A stretch of 64,000 nt of DNA, from NCBI RefSeq assembly GCF_037023145.1, contig NZ_CP146093.1, positions 248,001-312,000 on the forward strand, written 5' to 3'. Both the position numbers and the translations under genes were made by a program. The notes under the pieces were generated by a model, which was not told the origin of the DNA, ran no database searches, and saw only the letters and a program-made list of their open reading frames with translations. This stretch comes from Ralstonia sp. RRA (lineage in GTDB: Bacteria > Pseudomonadota > Gammaproteobacteria > Burkholderiales > Burkholderiaceae). Of the stretch, positions 62,048 to 64,000 are shown one piece after another. How positions within the stretch are numbered: position 1 is the first letter of the stretch; each line of letters starts with the position of its first letter.

Positions 62048-62977
62048 ATGCAAGGACTGACCTTTAGAACTGATCAAGATTTTGAGGAAATTTGCTGCTA
62101 CCTCATGAGGGACTGGGTCGCGCGGAATATGAGGTATGACGTGCAATTCAGAAGATACGGCGGAAATGGGCAAAGGCAGCATGGCATTGACATTTTTCCT
62201 GCCGTTGGCGGCTACTCAGTGTTTGGGCAGGCAAAATTTGTTAATCAACTAAACTCTACAGACGTTACGGCTGAGTTGAGTAAGACCGATTCCTTCCCTG
62301 AGCCGATTGGTTGTTATGTGATTTTCACAACGGCAAATCGCCATACCAGCATAAATCATCATCAGTTCCATGGCACTCAACACAAAAGGCTGGATGGATC
62401 GACTTTTCCGGTTCACGTGGTCTATTGGGGTGAAATTTCTGATATTAGTTTTATCCCACAAGATGTCTGTAAGAGAATTTTCCCATCAGCATTTCAAGTT
62501 GCCAGGAGCGCATTAACGCCTCAGCAGATGGCGGATTCCATAGCCACACTTCAAAATATTGTTCCTTCATATTTCAGGTCTGACTTTCTCGACTGGCTCG
62601 AAACATGGGACTTTTCATGTGGTTACATTCCATCTGTGCATTATGACGCCGTGGACAATCTTTACATTGAGTTGGATCGGGTAGGATGGGGAATGAAGGG
62701 TGTCAATGATTTTTTATATGCCCAAGGTCGCATTGACTTATCTCGTGCGCTTCCGGCTGGCGATGCCTTCTTTTATGCTCTCACTGAGTTTCGAGATTCA
62801 ATATATAACTACATAGCTTTTGTACGCGGACAGGATGGGCAGGGCTACGTTACATTGCAAGGAATGGATGGGCGCGGCGCAACAGATTTCCCAAAGATTA
62901 CAGAGCAGTGGAGCATGAGGGCGCGCCATTTGGCCAATATGTATCGCGAGAAAATCCTTGGTCAGCAAATTCAATAA
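62048..62977 (+). CDS. Low-GC cargo protein with restriction-nuclease-like N-terminus, 309 aa
   Basis: I start it at ATG 62,048, preceded by CCAGGAT. Residues 1-75 read QGLTFRTDQDFEEICCYLMR, then QFRRYGGNGQRQHGIDIFPA and GYSVFGQAKFVNQLN. This matches the PD-(D/E)xK-like nuclease pattern FE-x-C...RxGGxGQxQxGIDI...QxK, with Asp in GIDI and Lys in GQAK as candidate catalytic residues. The remainder is helical with no recognised domain (SALTPQQMADSIATLQNIVP, LYIELDRVGWGMKGVNDFLY). Its base composition is clearly more AT-rich than the flanking transfer genes, and it is antiparallel to them, as expected for recently acquired cargo such as a single-gene defence system. The function is inferred only. 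Confidence 0.75.
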   Translation: MQGLTFRTDQDFEEICCYLMRDWVARNMRYDVQFRRYGGNGQRQHGIDIFPAVGGYSVFGQAKFVNQLNSTDVTAELSKTDSFPEPIGCYVIFTTANRHTSINHHQFHGTQHKRLDGSTFPVHVVYWGEISDISFIPQDVCKRIFPSAFQVARSALTPQQMADSIATLQNIVPSYFRSDFLDWLETWDFSCGYIPSVHYDAVDNLYIELDRVGWGMKGVNDFLYAQGRIDLSRALPAGDAFFYALTEFRDSIYNYIAFVRGQDGQGYVTLQGMDGRGATDFPKITEQWSMRARHLANMYREKILGQQIQ

Positions 62978-63023
62978 ATAAGAAATACTGAATGAGTTGC
63001 CTAATGATCTGGTTTCTCTGTCA

Positions 63024-63785
63024 TCACAAGTATTTTTTGAAGCTGCCCGCAGTCAGGCTCACGGCCAGTCCCAGCAAGGCTGCGCTGGGCAGCAGGATCA
63101 GCAGTGGATGCACAGAGATCGGCAAGGCCAGGTACGTGACCCACGGCAGCACGGCCAGCGGCATCAGGCTCGCCTTCGCGCGGTGGTAGATGAAGCCGGA
63201 TTCCCGGCCTGCGCCGAACCGGCGCACGTCCCGCCGCACAAGACCGTCGATCAGGCCGACGAACGCCGCGGTGCAGATCAGCGGCAACGTGAGCACCAGA
63301 ACCAGCAGGCGCACCAGAAACGTGAGGGTGGTGAAGGCCGCGGCAATCAGGTAGTTCTCGGTCCAGACATAGACCTGGCTGATGTAGTAGCGAAAGTTGC
63401 GCCCCCCGTCCTGGATCCTCCCGTGGCTCGGCGCGCGGGCGCGCTCGGCGGTCTGGCTCATGCGCTCCAGCAGCCCGGAGCGAACGAATACCCATTCGTA
63501 GCCGGTATCCACCAGTTCGTGCGCGGTGCGCCCCGGCTCCTGCACGACGACGCTGCGCGTGAAGTGGCTGGACAGGTGCCCCAGTTCGTACTGCAACATC
63601 TGCTGCGAGTGCCGCCAGCCCTGGTCCTTCCAGAACAGGTGCATGCCGACGCACTCCACGACGATCGAGAACAGCAGCGAGCCGATCAGCACCCCGAGCA
63701 GCCGGAACGGCAAGGTGATGGTGCCGACGATCAGGCCCTGGCGCTGGTTCTGCTCCCGTTGTGCAGTCGAGGCGGCGTCCTTCAT
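63024..63785 (-). CDS. ICE membrane protein TIGR03747 family
   Basis: This 253-residue protein has about five hydrophobic segments (LPFRLLGVLIGSLLFSIVVE, LVRLLVLVLTLPLICTAAFV, LPWVTYLALPISVHPLLILL). The conserved FIYHRAKASLMPLAVLPWVT precedes the last pair. It is the usual neighbour of TraD in this ICE class and is coupled to it by a four-base overlap. The cargo gene now separates it from RAQPRD. Confidence 0.88.
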   Translation of the reverse strand: MKDAASTAQREQNQRQGLIVGTITLPFRLLGVLIGSLLFSIVVECVGMHLFWKDQGWRHSQQMLQYELGHLSSHFTRSVVVQEPGRTAHELVDTGYEWVFVRSGLLERMSQTAERARAPSHGRIQDGGRNFRYYISQVYVWTENYLIAAAFTTLTFLVRLLVLVLTLPLICTAAFVGLIDGLVRRDVRRFGAGRESGFIYHRAKASLMPLAVLPWVTYLALPISVHPLLILLPSAALLGLAVSLTAGSFKKYL

Positions 63786-64000
63786 GGCGAGGCCTTGTTG
63801 CCGGTGTCCTCGTCGGTGGCAATGGCCACCGCGGGAGGTTCGGCCGCAGCGGCGTCATCCAGCAGGTCGTCGGGCAGGCCCGTGTCCTGCAAGGCGGGGG
63901 AACTGGTGAACTCCCACCACTGCGTCGCTTCGCTGTAGCTCTGGCGCATGTACCCGGCCAGTTGCTGCAAGTCTGCCGGCATCACTTCGTCCGGGTCCGG
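63782..64000 (-). CDS. traD: TraD coupling protein, C-terminal end (partial)
   Basis: Only the last 73 codons are in the window. They read DPDEVMPADLQQLAGYMRQS, SEATQWWEFTSSPALQDTGL and an acidic Ala-rich tail, which fits the C-terminus of TIGR03743-type TraD proteins. TraD brings the relaxase-DNA complex to the secretion channel. The ATPase motifs lie beyond the right edge. Confidence 0.7.
   Translation of the reverse strand, partial: PDPDEVMPADLQQLAGYMRQSYSEATQWWEFTSSPALQDTGLPDDLLDDAAAAEPPAVAIATDEDTGNKASP

Overview
The window is high-GC proteobacterial DNA. The protein families and codon use point to a Burkholderiales-type beta-proteobacterium (Cupriavidus, Ralstonia, Achromobacter or a relative). 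It holds the accessory and conjugation part of an integrative and conjugative element (ICE) of the ICEclc/PAGI-2 class (MPF type G). The genus is an inference; no chromosomal housekeeping anchor is visible.

Layout. (1) About 1-5.8 kb is a graveyard of fragments (IS110 start, UvrD fragment, coiled-coil pseudogene, small ORFs), a membrane protein, an unusual class II tRNA-like gene, and a 566-aa tyrosine recombinase. Two near-identical 24-bp palindromes (669-692 and 5760-5783) bracket this block. (2) 6.3-9.1 kb is an arsenic operon: the tail of a destroyed arsR, then arsI, two thioredoxin-type arsC genes, an aquaporin and arsN2. (3) 9.1-12.3 kb is a lead-resistance block: pbrT behind a Fur-like box, pbrR, and a pbrA cut after about 204 codons. 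(4) 12,298-20,487 is a complete Tn3-family transposon of the Tn4651 type with 40-bp inverted repeats, tnpA, a tnpC-like gene, a tnpS-like recombinase and a tnpT-like coiled-coil gene. It also carries a RelE/RHH toxin-antitoxin pair, a DUF6904-like gene and a frameshifted DUF2807 gene. It is the insertion that cut pbrA.

(5) 20.5-35.4 kb carries a DUF4148 exported protein, a CadA/ZntA-type P-ATPase with a His-rich linker, an RND tripartite efflux operon with a MerR regulator, and an MFS transporter. About 800 bp of the MFS gene is directly repeated 3.5 kb downstream, around a TetR/flavoprotein pair. Three palindromes resembling ArsR/SmtB operators precede the DUF4148, cadA and MFS genes, but no intact ArsR gene is present. 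(6) 35.4-43.8 kb carries a ClbS/DfsB-like protein, a SnoaL-like exported protein, a FadR-type regulator, a TonB-dependent siderophore receptor with a small partner gene, a tandem DUF305 protein behind a CueR-type promoter, a glutaredoxin and an extra KdsA.

(7) 43.9-64.0 kb is the conjugation module: MobH relaxase, an Xre/RES toxin-antitoxin operon, DUF3742, a TraG-like protein and the TIGR03744-03758 series, running mostly on the minus strand to the end of the TraD coupling protein at the right edge. One low-GC cargo gene (62,048-62,977), with a restriction-nuclease-like N-terminus, sits inside this operon on the opposite strand and is a defence candidate.

The genes together describe a transferable metal and toxicant resistance island (As, Pb, Cd/Zn, Cu-like stress, organic toxicants) on a conjugative backbone, stabilised by two toxin-antitoxin pairs and reshaped by transposition and recombination. 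The items I consider most worth checking are the class II tRNA with an isoleucine anticodon, the nuclease-like cargo gene, and the palindrome-bracketed recombinase element.
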